Assembly: GCF_030269305.1 (NCBI RefSeq)
Contig: NZ_BSTC01000003.1
Coordinates: 248,001 to 312,000, forward strand
Length of the DNA: 64,000 nucleotides
Direction of reading: 5' to 3'
Source: Kineosporia sp. NBRC 101731
GTDB taxonomy: Bacteria > Actinomycetota > Actinomycetes > Actinomycetales > Kineosporiaceae
Below the pieces are notes generated by a model. The model saw only the letters and a list, made by a program, of their open reading frames with translations, did no database searches and had not been told where the DNA came from. A program made the position numbers and the translations under genes. Of the stretch, positions 18,367 through 27,000 are shown in pieces. Each line of letters opens with the position of its first letter. The first letter of the stretch is position 1.

Positions 18367-18919
18367 GGTCCTGGCCCAGTCGCCCGGGCCTCTCGGGCCG
18401 CTCGGGCCGCTCGGAGGCCAGCCGGATCCGCAGGCGCCGCAGGGCGTGATGCGTGCGGGTCTTCACGGTGCCCACCGGCACGCCCAGCACGGCCGCGGCC
18501 TCGGTGGTGCTGTACCCGTGCAGGTAGACCTGTTCCAGAGCCTGGCGATGTTTGGCCGACAGGCCGGCGAGAGCCTGTGCCAGCAGCACCGAGTCGATGA
18601 CCGCGGCGGCGTGGTCGGCGGTGACCTCGATCTCCCTCTCGGTCTCCTCGACCTCGGTGGGCCGGGCGTTGCGGGCGCGGATGCGGTCGAAGGCCACGTT
18701 GCGCGCGACGGTGCTGAGCCAGCGGTGCAGCTGGGCGCGGTCGCAGGTGAGCCGGTCGGAGTGCCGCCAGGCCCGCAGCATGGTCTCCTGCACCACGTCC
18801 TCGGCCTGCTGAGGGTCGTTGAGGATCCGGGTGACGTAGGCCAGTAGCGAGGTGGCGTGGTGGGCGTAGAGATCGCGGACGAACGTGTCCTGGGAACGGG
18901 ATGCGTGAGAGGTGGTCAT
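18275..18919 (-). CDS. ECF-type RNA polymerase sigma factor
   Basis: A 214-residue sigma-70 family protein of the extracytoplasmic-function class, from the ATG at 18919. Region 2 is seen in LLAYVTRILNDPQQAEDVVQ and LRAWRHSDRL; region 4 in LSAKHRQALEQVYLHG and GVPVGTVKTRTHHALRRLR. The last 45 residues, rich in Pro/Arg/Glu, continue past region 4 into the antisense of the AAA gene. No anti-sigma gene is adjacent, so its control is unknown. It diverges from the DeoR-type gene across a 148-base region with two palindromes. A frame extending the protein to 19210 was not used: the extension crosses the intergenic region and has no family match. Confidence 0.9.
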   Translation of the reverse strand: MTTSHASRSQDTFVRDLYAHHATSLLAYVTRILNDPQQAEDVVQETMLRAWRHSDRLTCDRAQLHRWLSTVARNVAFDRIRARNARPTEVEETEREIEVTADHAAAVIDSVLLAQALAGLSAKHRQALEQVYLHGYSTTEAAAVLGVPVGTVKTRTHHALRRLRIRLASERPERPERPGRLGQDLRTPRSRPAAAAPGPASTVNSYPVAVSHAG

Positions 18920-18941
18920 GGGGTCAATGCTTCGCTCTGAA

Positions 18942-18992
18942 ACGGGCAATTTCGCCCGTAGCAATACCTGTTTTGTGGGTTTCGATACCCAC
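18942..18992. promoter_or_regulatory. Two palindromes in the sigma/DeoR divergent promoter region
   Basis: ACGGGC-AATTTC-GCCCGT (18942-18959) and GTGGGT-TTCGAT-ACCCAC (18975-18992) are perfect 6-base inverted repeats with 6-base centres, starting 33 bases apart (about three helical turns). The equal geometry suggests two sites for one dimeric repressor; the DeoR-type product encoded next door is the obvious candidate. Confidence 0.5.
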
Positions 18993-19067
18993 ATCACAAC
19001 TTGGGCCGGGGCGGAGGCATGACTTTGACCTTGGGCGAAGATACCTTGATTCGGTGAGAGGAGAACG

Positions 19068-19826
19068 ATGAACGCCGACGAGCGCCAGAAGGAGATTCTT
19101 CGTCTGGCCCGCGACGAGGGTCGCGTCGACGTCGTCACCCTGGCCACCGACTTCGCCGTCACCACCGAGACCATCCGCCGCGACCTGACGGTGCTGGAAC
19201 GCTCGGGCAACGTGCGCCGGGTCTACGGCGGTGCCGTCCCGGTCGGCCGCGCGCCCGATCCGGTTCTGGCGGTGCGGGATTCGGTGATGACCACGGAGAA
19301 GGAGCGTATCGCCAAGGCCGCGTTGGCCGAGGTGCCCGACGAGGGCTCGATCGTGCTCGACGCCGGTTCCACCACCAGCCGCATGGCCGAGGTGCTGCCG
19401 ACCGATCGCGAGCTCACCGTCATCGTGAACTCCCCGGCCATCGCCATGATGCTGACCCCGCGCCCCAACCTCACCGTGATCATGCTCGGCGGGCGGGTGC
19501 GGCGCAGCACCTTCGCCACCGTGGACGAGTGGCTGCTGCAGCCGCTGTCGCGGATGTACGTGGACGTGGCCTTCCTGGCCGCCAGCGGGGTCTCGCTGGA
19601 ACGCGGCCTGACCACCCCGGACCCGGGCGAGGCCTCGGTGAAGGCGTCGATGATGAGCGCCGCCCGCCGCACCGTGCTGCTGGCCGACCACTCCAAGATC
19701 GAGAACTACTCCCTGGCCCGGTTCGGGTCGGTGTCCGACCTCGACGTGCTGATCACGGACTCGGGGCTGGAAGACAGTGCCGCCGCGGCGCTGGGGCTGG
19801 CCGGCCCCCGCGTGGTGCGTGCCTGA
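19068..19826 (+). CDS. DeoR-family transcriptional regulator
   Basis: A 252-residue repressor; GAGAGGAG precedes the ATG. The N-terminal winged helix-turn-helix carries the DeoR signature RVDVVTLATDFAVTTETIRR followed by DLTVLERSGNVRRVYGGA. The C-terminal domain is the sugar-phosphate isomerase-like sensor (SIVLDAGSTTSRMAEVL, TVIVNSPAIA, and LADHSKIENYSLARFG). Regulators of this class respond to phosphorylated sugars. There is no sugar catabolic operon next to it, so the target is not evident; autoregulation through the palindromes at 18942-18992 and control of the divergent sigma factor are possible. Confidence 0.93.
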   Translation: MNADERQKEILRLARDEGRVDVVTLATDFAVTTETIRRDLTVLERSGNVRRVYGGAVPVGRAPDPVLAVRDSVMTTEKERIAKAALAEVPDEGSIVLDAGSTTSRMAEVLPTDRELTVIVNSPAIAMMLTPRPNLTVIMLGGRVRRSTFATVDEWLLQPLSRMYVDVAFLAASGVSLERGLTTPDPGEASVKASMMSAARRTVLLADHSKIENYSLARFGSVSDLDVLITDSGLEDSAAAALGLAGPRVVRA

Positions 19827-19834
19827 TCTTCCTC

Positions 19835-19905
19835 CTGCTCGTGATCATGCACAGTGTCCCCAGCGTTCCAGGGCTCCGGGGACACTTTGCATGATCACGA
19901 ACGAG
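19835..19905. repeat. Dispersed inverted-repeat element, copy 2
   Basis: The arms 19835-19861 (GTGATCATGCACAGTGTCCCC as the core) and 19878-19905 (GGGGACACTTTGCATGATCA...) pair over about 25 bases with a 16-base loop. It begins 9 bases after the DeoR stop and separates two convergent genes, as copy 1 does at 6070-6142. The shared core TTTGCATGATCACGAACG marks them as one family. Confidence 0.7.
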
Positions 19906-19952
19906 GTGGTGGGGGTGCCGCCCCAGCCCCAGCCCCTGTTCCAGCCTCGTCC

Positions 19953-22709
19953 TCATCCGGCGAGAACGGCTGTCCGCTCGGCCGACTGGCCCTGGGACCG
20001 GCGGCCGGCGTCCCGCGCCAGTTCGACCCGGGACCGCAGGCCGAGTTTGGCCAGGACGTGGGACACGTGGCCCTCGACCGTGCGCCGGCTGACGAACAGC
20101 CGGGCCGCGATGTCGGCGTTGGTGTGGCCCTCGGCGACCAGCTGGGCGATGCTCACCTCGGCCGGGGTCAGGGACGGCCAGCCGCTGACCGGCCGCCGGG
20201 GGCCGCGCCGGCGGTGAACACCGAACGGCTTCAGACGGGTGTCGAGGCGACGTAGCTCGCCCTGCGCGCCGAGCGTCAGGTAGATCTCCCCGGCCCGGCT
20301 GTGAGCGGCGCGGGCCCGGGCCAGATCGCCCTGGCGGGCGTGGACCAGGGCCTGGTTCTCCAGGTGCTGCGCCGACCTCAGGGGATCGTCGTCGGTCAGG
20401 TCCGGCGTCTCGTCGGCCGGTTCCTCGTCACCGGTCAGGGTCAGGCGCAGCCGGGTCAGGGCCGTACGCCAGAGGATCGGAACCACCGGTGCCACCGGTG
20501 CCGATGTCAGCACGGCCAGGGCCTCTTCGGGATGTCCCCGCAGCTCGGCCAGGAGGGCGCGCGCCAGGGTGAGGCGTTCGTCGGTCTCGTCCGCCCCGGC
20601 GCTGGCGGTCGTGATCTCCCGGGCGGCGGTCTCGGCGTCACCCCGGTGCAGCGCGATCAGGGCTCTCAGGGCTCTCAGGGCCTGTCGGCAGCTGTGGTCC
20701 TGGGCACCGACGGACGCGGTGCCCGCCAGGAGTTCGAGCGCACGGTCCCAGTCCCCGTGGCGGTAGAGCAGGTCGGCGTTGATCACCCGGGCGGTGTCGA
20801 TCGCGACCGGGGACCCGGAACACTCGGCCTCGGCGAGCAGGTCGCGGGCGGCCCGCCGGGCGGCGGGCCCGGTCAGCAGTTGCGTGAGCCGGCGGTGCAG
20901 CCACCGTCGCACCGGCGAGGCCGCAGGATCGGTGCTGCCGGTGATCAGACGCAGTGCCTGCTCGATGTCGGTGCCGTCGTGCCCCCGTGCGAGTCCCAGA
21001 CCGAGGGCAACGGCGACGGCCAGCGGATCGGTACCGCTCTCCACGACCGGGGCGACGACCGAGACCGCGCCCTCGTGGTCGCCGGCGTCCTCGAGCCGCC
21101 GGGCGAGGGTGGCCCGCAGGCGCTGCGCCCCCCAGGGGCTGAGATCCGGCGCGGTGAGGACACGACGCAACACCGATGTACGGACGAGGTCCGCGGCGGC
21201 CTCGGTCGCTTCCCTTCCGGTCGGGTCGGCCCAGGTCAGGATCCAGCTCATCGTCGCGATGACGTCCGCGTCGCCGGTCGTGCGCAGGACCTGCCCGGCC
21301 AGCGATCGGGTCTCGGTGGTGCGGCCCTGATGGAAGAGGGCCTGCACGAGCAGGACGGTCAGCGCGTCCCGCGTCTTGTCGGTGCTTGCGGTGCTTGCGG
21401 TGCTTGCGGTGGTGCTGAGGGCCGCGCTGCGCAGCGCGGCCCTCAGCAGACGCTCGGCGCCGGCCGGGTCCGCCGTGACGAGCGCGGTTCCTGTCTCCAG
21501 CAGCCAGGTGACGATCCAGTCCGCCACCGGGGTGGCCGGGGTGGCCGGGGTGGCAGGGTCGAGGGAGGCCAGCAGTTGCCCGCACACCACGTCCGGTCGG
21601 CTGCCCGCCCGGGCCAGGTCGTGGGCGGCCTGCCGGTGGAGCAGGAGACGTGCCCCGGCGGGTACCCGCTCGGCCAGGGCATCACGCAGGATCGGGTGGC
21701 GGAAGGTGAGGTGGGCCTGCTGTTCGGCGAGCAACCCGGTGGTGCGGGCCTCGTCCAGCATCGGTAGCAGCTCGGTCACCGGGAGGGCGGTGAGTACGGC
21801 CAGGTCGGCGATCGAGAAGCGATCGCCCAGGAGGGCGGCCGTACCCAGGAGCCGGCGGGTGGGGGTGGTGAGGAAGGCCAGGCGGTGCTCCAGGCGTTCG
21901 GCCAGGCCCGGGGGAAGCCCCGGAGTCCCCGGAGTCCCCGGAGTCCCCGGAGACCCCGGAGACCCGGGTGTCCCGGGACCGGCCAGGTCGATGACATCGG
22001 CGAGATAGCGGGGATTCCCGCCCGTGCGGGCAGCCAGGGCCCGCAGCCGGGTGGTGTCTGCGCAGGAGCCGGCCAGCGGGCCGGGCAGTGGGCCGGGCAG
22101 TGGGCCGACCAGGGTGCCGAGCAGGGCGTCCACCACCGTCTCCGGCAGGGGTCCCAGCGTGAGGACCTCGGCGCCCGCGCCGGTCAGGGCGCGGCGCAGC
22201 ATCGGCAGGTCCTCACGACGGGTCCGGTCCGCGTGATGCGGCACCGGGCGGTGGGCGCCGACCAGGAGCAGCGGGGCGGACCGGGCCAGGCGGGAGAGGC
22301 GGTGCCAGGCCAGGAGCGTGGTCGCGTCGGCCCACTGCAGGTCGTCGACGCACAGCAGCACCGGGCCCGAGGTCACCAGTGCGGCTACATTCGACAGCAC
22401 CTCGTCGATCGTGGTCAGGCCGGGGTCTCCCAGCGCGTCCTGCAGCACCTGCAACGGGAAGTGCGGGCTGAACTCGTCGGCCGTGGCCTGCAGCACCGTG
22501 AGTCCCGCAGCCTCAGAGAGCGCGTGACCCAGCAGGGTCGAGCGTCCGGCACCGGCCTCACCCTCGACGAGCAGGACCCCGCCGCTACCGGCGCGCAGTC
22601 GCCGGATCCGGTGACGGACGGCGTGGACCTCGGGTTCACGGCCGGTTGCCGTGAACCCGAGGGGCCCGAGGGGCCCGGGGTACCCCGGGTGCCCGTCCGC
22701 GTCCGTCAC
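19953..22709 (-). CDS. Large LuxR-family (LAL) regulator with ATPase domain
   Basis: About 918 residues, taken from the GTG at 22709 because GGAG lies 10 bases before it; a TTG at 22760 would add 17 residues. The N-terminal part is a STAND-type ATPase: VEGEAGAGRSTLLGHAL (P-loop, with Arg for the usual Lys), PVLLCVDDLQWAD (Walker B). A TPR-like helical middle follows. The C-terminal LuxR helix-turn-helix is complete: LTPAEVSIAQLVAEGHTNAD then VSRRTVEGHVSHVLAKLG. A Gly/Pro/Ser/Thr stretch (TPGTPGTPG) is coded by 9-base repeats at 21921-21965. It lies directly downstream of the mycosin gene on the same strand and is a candidate regulator of the T7SS, which I cannot prove. Confidence 0.88.
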   Translation of the reverse strand: MTDADGHPGYPGPLGPLGFTATGREPEVHAVRHRIRRLRAGSGGVLLVEGEAGAGRSTLLGHALSEAAGLTVLQATADEFSPHFPLQVLQDALGDPGLTTIDEVLSNVAALVTSGPVLLCVDDLQWADATTLLAWHRLSRLARSAPLLLVGAHRPVPHHADRTRREDLPMLRRALTGAGAEVLTLGPLPETVVDALLGTLVGPLPGPLPGPLAGSCADTTRLRALAARTGGNPRYLADVIDLAGPGTPGSPGSPGTPGTPGTPGLPPGLAERLEHRLAFLTTPTRRLLGTAALLGDRFSIADLAVLTALPVTELLPMLDEARTTGLLAEQQAHLTFRHPILRDALAERVPAGARLLLHRQAAHDLARAGSRPDVVCGQLLASLDPATPATPATPVADWIVTWLLETGTALVTADPAGAERLLRAALRSAALSTTASTASTASTDKTRDALTVLLVQALFHQGRTTETRSLAGQVLRTTGDADVIATMSWILTWADPTGREATEAAADLVRTSVLRRVLTAPDLSPWGAQRLRATLARRLEDAGDHEGAVSVVAPVVESGTDPLAVAVALGLGLARGHDGTDIEQALRLITGSTDPAASPVRRWLHRRLTQLLTGPAARRAARDLLAEAECSGSPVAIDTARVINADLLYRHGDWDRALELLAGTASVGAQDHSCRQALRALRALIALHRGDAETAAREITTASAGADETDERLTLARALLAELRGHPEEALAVLTSAPVAPVVPILWRTALTRLRLTLTGDEEPADETPDLTDDDPLRSAQHLENQALVHARQGDLARARAAHSRAGEIYLTLGAQGELRRLDTRLKPFGVHRRRGPRRPVSGWPSLTPAEVSIAQLVAEGHTNADIAARLFVSRRTVEGHVSHVLAKLGLRSRVELARDAGRRSQGQSAERTAVLAG
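21921..21965. repeat. In-frame 9-bp tandem repeat in the LAL regulator gene
   Basis: Five consecutive copies of CGGAGTCCC/CGGAGACCC code a (Gly-Ser/Thr-Pro)n stretch. Shorter 9-bp runs in the same gene lie at 21381-21407 (GGTGCTTGC x3) and around 21526-21551. All keep the frame whatever their number. Confidence 0.75.
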
Positions 22710-22857
22710 GCCATTGCTCCAAATCTGTGTTTCCTTGGTTTTGATGCCCAAGTCCCACAAGAATCCGGATTTGATGTTGGGCCGTCAAGTGAACGATTCG
22801 GTCACGGCCCGGCGGCCCACCGGGAACCGCAGCCGATCCGGGGGCCGGGCCACCTGC

Positions 22858-24093
22858 TCAGGTCTGCCCGAGCGGCGGCGTCACGGCGTGCCGGCGGCGG
22901 CGCCGGGCCTCACGGACCAGCGCGAAGACCACTGCCAGCAGCACGCTGACCCCCAGGGCGGCACCGGACACGAGCAGCGCCACGGTGCGTGCCCCGGTGT
23001 CGGGGAGTGTGGCGAGCGGCACGTCCAGGGACGCGGACGCCGGCGGATCTGCCCAATAGTCCTCCTCCGCGGGGAGGTCGGTGGACACGGCGGAGGCCGG
23101 ATCGAGGATCCCGTAGCCGAGCGCCGCGTCGGGCAGCGGACCGGAGGGATGGTCGGCGGTGGTCTCGAGGCGGGCGATCACCTGCGGTGCCTTCAGCCGG
23201 GGGCGGTAGTCACGCACCAGGGCGGCCGCGCCGGCGGCCAGACCGACCTGGATGTTGCTGCCGGAGCCGCTGACCTGTCCCTGGCCGCGCGGGGCCACGC
23301 TGATCAGGTTCTCGCCGGGGGCCGCCACGAGCGCGGCGCCGGTGCCGGCGGCGTTGCTGACCGCACCGGTCTGCGCCACCGACGCCACGGCCAGGACCCC
23401 CGGCAGGGCGGCCGGGTAGGCGGTGGTCGAGTCCGAGTCCACCCGCGACGGCGCGTCGGTCGAGGCGACCAGCACCACGTCGTGTTTCGCCGCGTACTGC
23501 ACGGCCGCCCGCAGTGCCGTGGTCGGGCCGCCCACGGAGACCCCGATCGCGACCACCCCGGCCTTGGCGTCCACGGCCGCGCGGATGCCCTCGGCCAGGT
23601 CGGCGGCCTCGACCCGGTCCTTGTCGTCGGTGACCCGCACCGGGTAGACCCGTACACCGGGCGCCACCCCGGCGAAACCCTGCTTCGGCCGTTCCCGGGC
23701 CGCGACCAGGCCGGCGATGAAGGTGCTGTGGCCGGAACAGTCGCTGTCGGCCCGGCCGCCGGTGCGGACGTCGCGGCCCGCGAGCACGGCACCTTTCAGG
23801 GCCGGGGCCTTCGCACTGACCCCGGTCCCGATCACCGCGACCAGTTCGCCGTCGCCCCGGGCGAGCGTCCACACCTGCGCGGGCGCCAGTCGTTGCTGGG
23901 CCCAGGGAATGCCGGGCAGCGACTCCTTCGCCGCCGGGGCGCAGTCCCCGTAGGCCGCATCAACGCCCCGGTGGGCCGGGGGACCGAGGTGCTCCCGGAC
24001 GTCCACCATGGCCGATGCACTGCTGGGACTCACCGCCAGGACGGCGAACACCACAGCGGCCAGGGCCGGGACGCGCACGATCTTCCGGGTCAT
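22858..24093 (-). CDS. mycP: Mycosin-family (MycP) subtilisin-like protein, catalytically degenerate
   Basis: A 411-residue homologue of the T7SS mycosin. It has a signal peptide (ending near SSASA), the subtilase core, a Pro/Asp linker and one C-terminal transmembrane helix followed by Arg-rich residues. The catalytic Asp is replaced: AVIGTGVS has Gly89 where mycosins read DTG. His122 remains (CSGHSTFIAG). The nucleophile motif GTS is GSN (GSGSNIQVG), giving Asn280 in the Ser position, and the GN oxyanion segment is also missing (VLVASTDAPS). It should not cleave peptides. In mycobacteria MycP also stabilises the membrane complex independently of proteolysis, so a structural role is likely. 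Its ATG overlaps the EccC stop (ATGA). Confidence 0.88.
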   Translation of the reverse strand: MTRKIVRVPALAAVVFAVLAVSPSSASAMVDVREHLGPPAHRGVDAAYGDCAPAAKESLPGIPWAQQRLAPAQVWTLARGDGELVAVIGTGVSAKAPALKGAVLAGRDVRTGGRADSDCSGHSTFIAGLVAARERPKQGFAGVAPGVRVYPVRVTDDKDRVEAADLAEGIRAAVDAKAGVVAIGVSVGGPTTALRAAVQYAAKHDVVLVASTDAPSRVDSDSTTAYPAALPGVLAVASVAQTGAVSNAAGTGAALVAAPGENLISVAPRGQGQVSGSGSNIQVGLAAGAAALVRDYRPRLKAPQVIARLETTADHPSGPLPDAALGYGILDPASAVSTDLPAEEDYWADPPASASLDVPLATLPDTGARTVALLVSGAALGVSVLLAVVFALVREARRRRRHAVTPPLGQT

Positions 24094-27000
24094 GCGGGCT
24101 GCTCCGAGCGTTCCGGCTCGAGCCAGCCGACCTGCAGCAGGTCGGCGGTGCGCCGGGTGACCAGTTGGCCCCGGCCGGGCGGGAACGGGCGCGGGCGGGT
24201 GCCGTTGAGCAGCGGCATCTCGTTGGCCGGGGCGGACAGCACCAGGTCGGGCGTGTTGGACTCCTGCAGACGGCGCACGACCGGCTCCATCATGAGCCGC
24301 CCGTGGCCGGCGGCGCCCCGGGTCAGCAGGACGTGCAGGCCGATGTCGCCGGCCAGCGGGAGCAGGTCGATGAGCGCCATCAGCGGACCACCGTTCGGCC
24401 CGATCAGCAGGTCGAAGTCGTCGACCATCAGGAACACCTCCGGACCCTCCCACCAGTCGCGGCGCTGCAACTGGGCCGGGGTGACATCGGGGCCCGGCAT
24501 CCGCCGGCGCAGGCGTTCGGCCAGGCCGGTGGCCAGATCCGTGGCGGCAGCGAACGAGAACGCGAAACCCGCGCGGTAGGGCTCCGGTACGGCCTCGATC
24601 AGACCGCGGCGGGTGTCGATGACAGTGATCTTGGCTTCCTCGGGTGAGTAGGCCTTCACCACGCCGTCGACGACCAGGCGCAGCGCCCCGGTCTTGCCCG
24701 AGCCGGTGTCACCCATCACGGTCAGGTGCGGGGTGCGGCCGAAGTCGTGCCAGACCGGAGACAGATCGGCCTCGCTCCAGCCCAGGGCCACCCGTACGCC
24801 CCGGTCCTGCAGCTGGGCCTGCGGCAGGTCCGCGGCCGGCAGCAGACCCGGGAGCATGCGTACCTGCGGGGCCCGGGGCCCGCCCCAGGCGTCGGCCACC
24901 GAGTCGGCCAGGGCGCGGGACGCGGTGGCCAGGTTGTCGACCCGGGAGTGCCCGTCGATGCGGGGTATCGCGGCCAGGAAGTGCAGTTTCTCCATGGTCA
25001 GGCCCGCGCCCGGCTTCTGCGGGACGGTCTTGGCGGTGCGCATGTCGATCATCGAGTCGATGTGGTCGCCCAGCTTCAGTTCCAGCCGGGTGCCGAGCTG
25101 GTCGCGCAGCTGGCTGTGCACGTCCGACCAGCGGTTGGAGGTGAGCAGGATGTGCACGCCGTAGGCCAGGCCCCGGCCCACCAGCTGGCGGATCGGTAGG
25201 TCCATGGCCTCGTGGTCGGCCCGCAGGCTGTGCCAGCCGTCCACCACCAGGAACACGTCACCGTGCGGGTCGTCGGCGAACTCGCCCTGCCGCTGCAGCT
25301 TCCGGTAGGCGGCCATGTTCTCCACGCCGTGCTCGGCGAAGATCTTCTCGCGCCGGTTGATCACGCCGGCGACCTCGGCGATGGTGCGGCTGATCCGGTC
25401 CCCGTCGGTGCGGCCCGCGATCCCGCCCACGTGCGGCAGGCCGGCCAGTGTCGACAGTGAGCCACCGCCCAGGTCGAGGCAGTAGAACTGCACCTCGCGC
25501 GGTGTGTGGGTGAGCGCCAGCACCGAGATCAGGGTGCGCAGCAGCGTGCTCTTGCCCGACTGGGTTCCGCCCGCGATACCGACGTGACCCCCGGCCCCGG
25601 ACAGGTCGACCATCGACAGGTCGCGCACCTGGTCGTACGGCTTGTCCACGATCGACACCGGTACCACCAGGCCGCCCCGCCCGGGCCAGGAGGCGGCCGT
25701 CAGGCCGAGCACCGGGTCGGGTGCCAGCGGCGGCAGGAGCTGGTCCAGCGTGGCCGGTTTCGTCAGCGGCGGCAGCCACACCTGGTGCGCCGGCGGGCCG
25801 GCGTCGCGCAGCCGGCCCACCGCGACCTTCAGCAGGGTGTCCTCGGTCTCGTCCGCCCCGGGCAGCGGCAGTTCCGGCTCCCGGGTGGGAGTCTCGAGGG
25901 CCGCCACCGGACCCGCGCTGAACGGCACCACCTGGCGGCGGACCTCCTCCTGACGCTGCTCGGCGGTCCGGCGGCGGTAACGCCCCGAGACGTAGGCCGC
26001 CTTGAACCGGACCAGGGTGGCCACGTCGATACGGATGTACCCGTTGCCGGGGGCGTTCGGCAGCTGGTAGGCGTCCGGTACACCGATCACCGACCGGCTC
26101 TCCATCGCCGAGAACGTGCGCAGGCCGATCCGGTACGACAGATGGCTCTCCAGCTTGTGCATGCGACCGTCGTCGATGCGCTGACTGGCCAGCAGCAGGT
26201 GCACGCCCAGCGATCGGCCCAGCCGGCCGATCATCACGAACAGCTCGGAGAAGTCCGGGTGCGAGGCCAGGAGCTCGCTGAACTCGTCGACCACCACGAA
26301 CAGGGTCGGCAGCGGATCGAGCATCACGCCGTTCGCGCGGGCGGTCTCGTACTCCAGCAGGGAGCTGTAGTTCCCGGCACTGCGCAGCAGTTCCTGCCGG
26401 CGCATCATCTCGCCCTGCAACGCGTCCTGCATCCGGGTCACCAGGGCGGCCTCGTCGGCCAGGTTGGTGATGACAGCCGAGGTGTGCGGCAGATCATCGA
26501 GTCCGAGAAAGGTTGCCCCGCCCTTGAAGTCGACCAGGACGAAGTTCAGGACCTCGGAGGAGTGGGTGATCGCCAGAGCCACGATCAGTGTGCGCAGCAG
26601 TTCGCTCTTGCCCGAGCCGGTCGCACCGATCAGCAGACCGTGCGGGCCCATCCCGCCCTGCGCCGACTCCTTGATGTCCAGCTCCACCCGGGTGCCGTCC
26701 TCGGCGATACCCAAGGGCACGCGCAGCCGCTCGGGTCCGCTCGCGCGGGCCCAGATCTTCGCCGGGTCGAGGGCGTCGATCTCGCCCACACCGAGCAGGG
26801 TCCCCAGGTCGAAGTTGTTGAGCATCGGCTCACCGACGTCTGCGGTGGCGCCCAGACGCAGCGGCGAGAGGACGCGGGCCAGCCCGTTCGCGCGGATGGC
26901 GGACAGGGTGTCCGGGCGCCCCAGGGGGGTGCGGATCTCCCCGCCCGTGCGGTCGAACCGCACCATCGTCAGCTCCTCGCGGGCGACCTCCAGCCGCAGC

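Noticed and set aside
18920-19210. Upstream extension of the ECF sigma factor to 19210
   Set aside because: The extension runs through the divergent promoter region and into the DeoR gene and has no sigma-factor similarity; the ATG at 18919 fits the family start.
20301-21767. Plus-strand frame of 488 codons opposite the LAL regulator
   Set aside because: The opposite strand codes a regulator with complete P-loop region and LuxR motifs; this frame has Gly/Arg/Gln-rich random composition.
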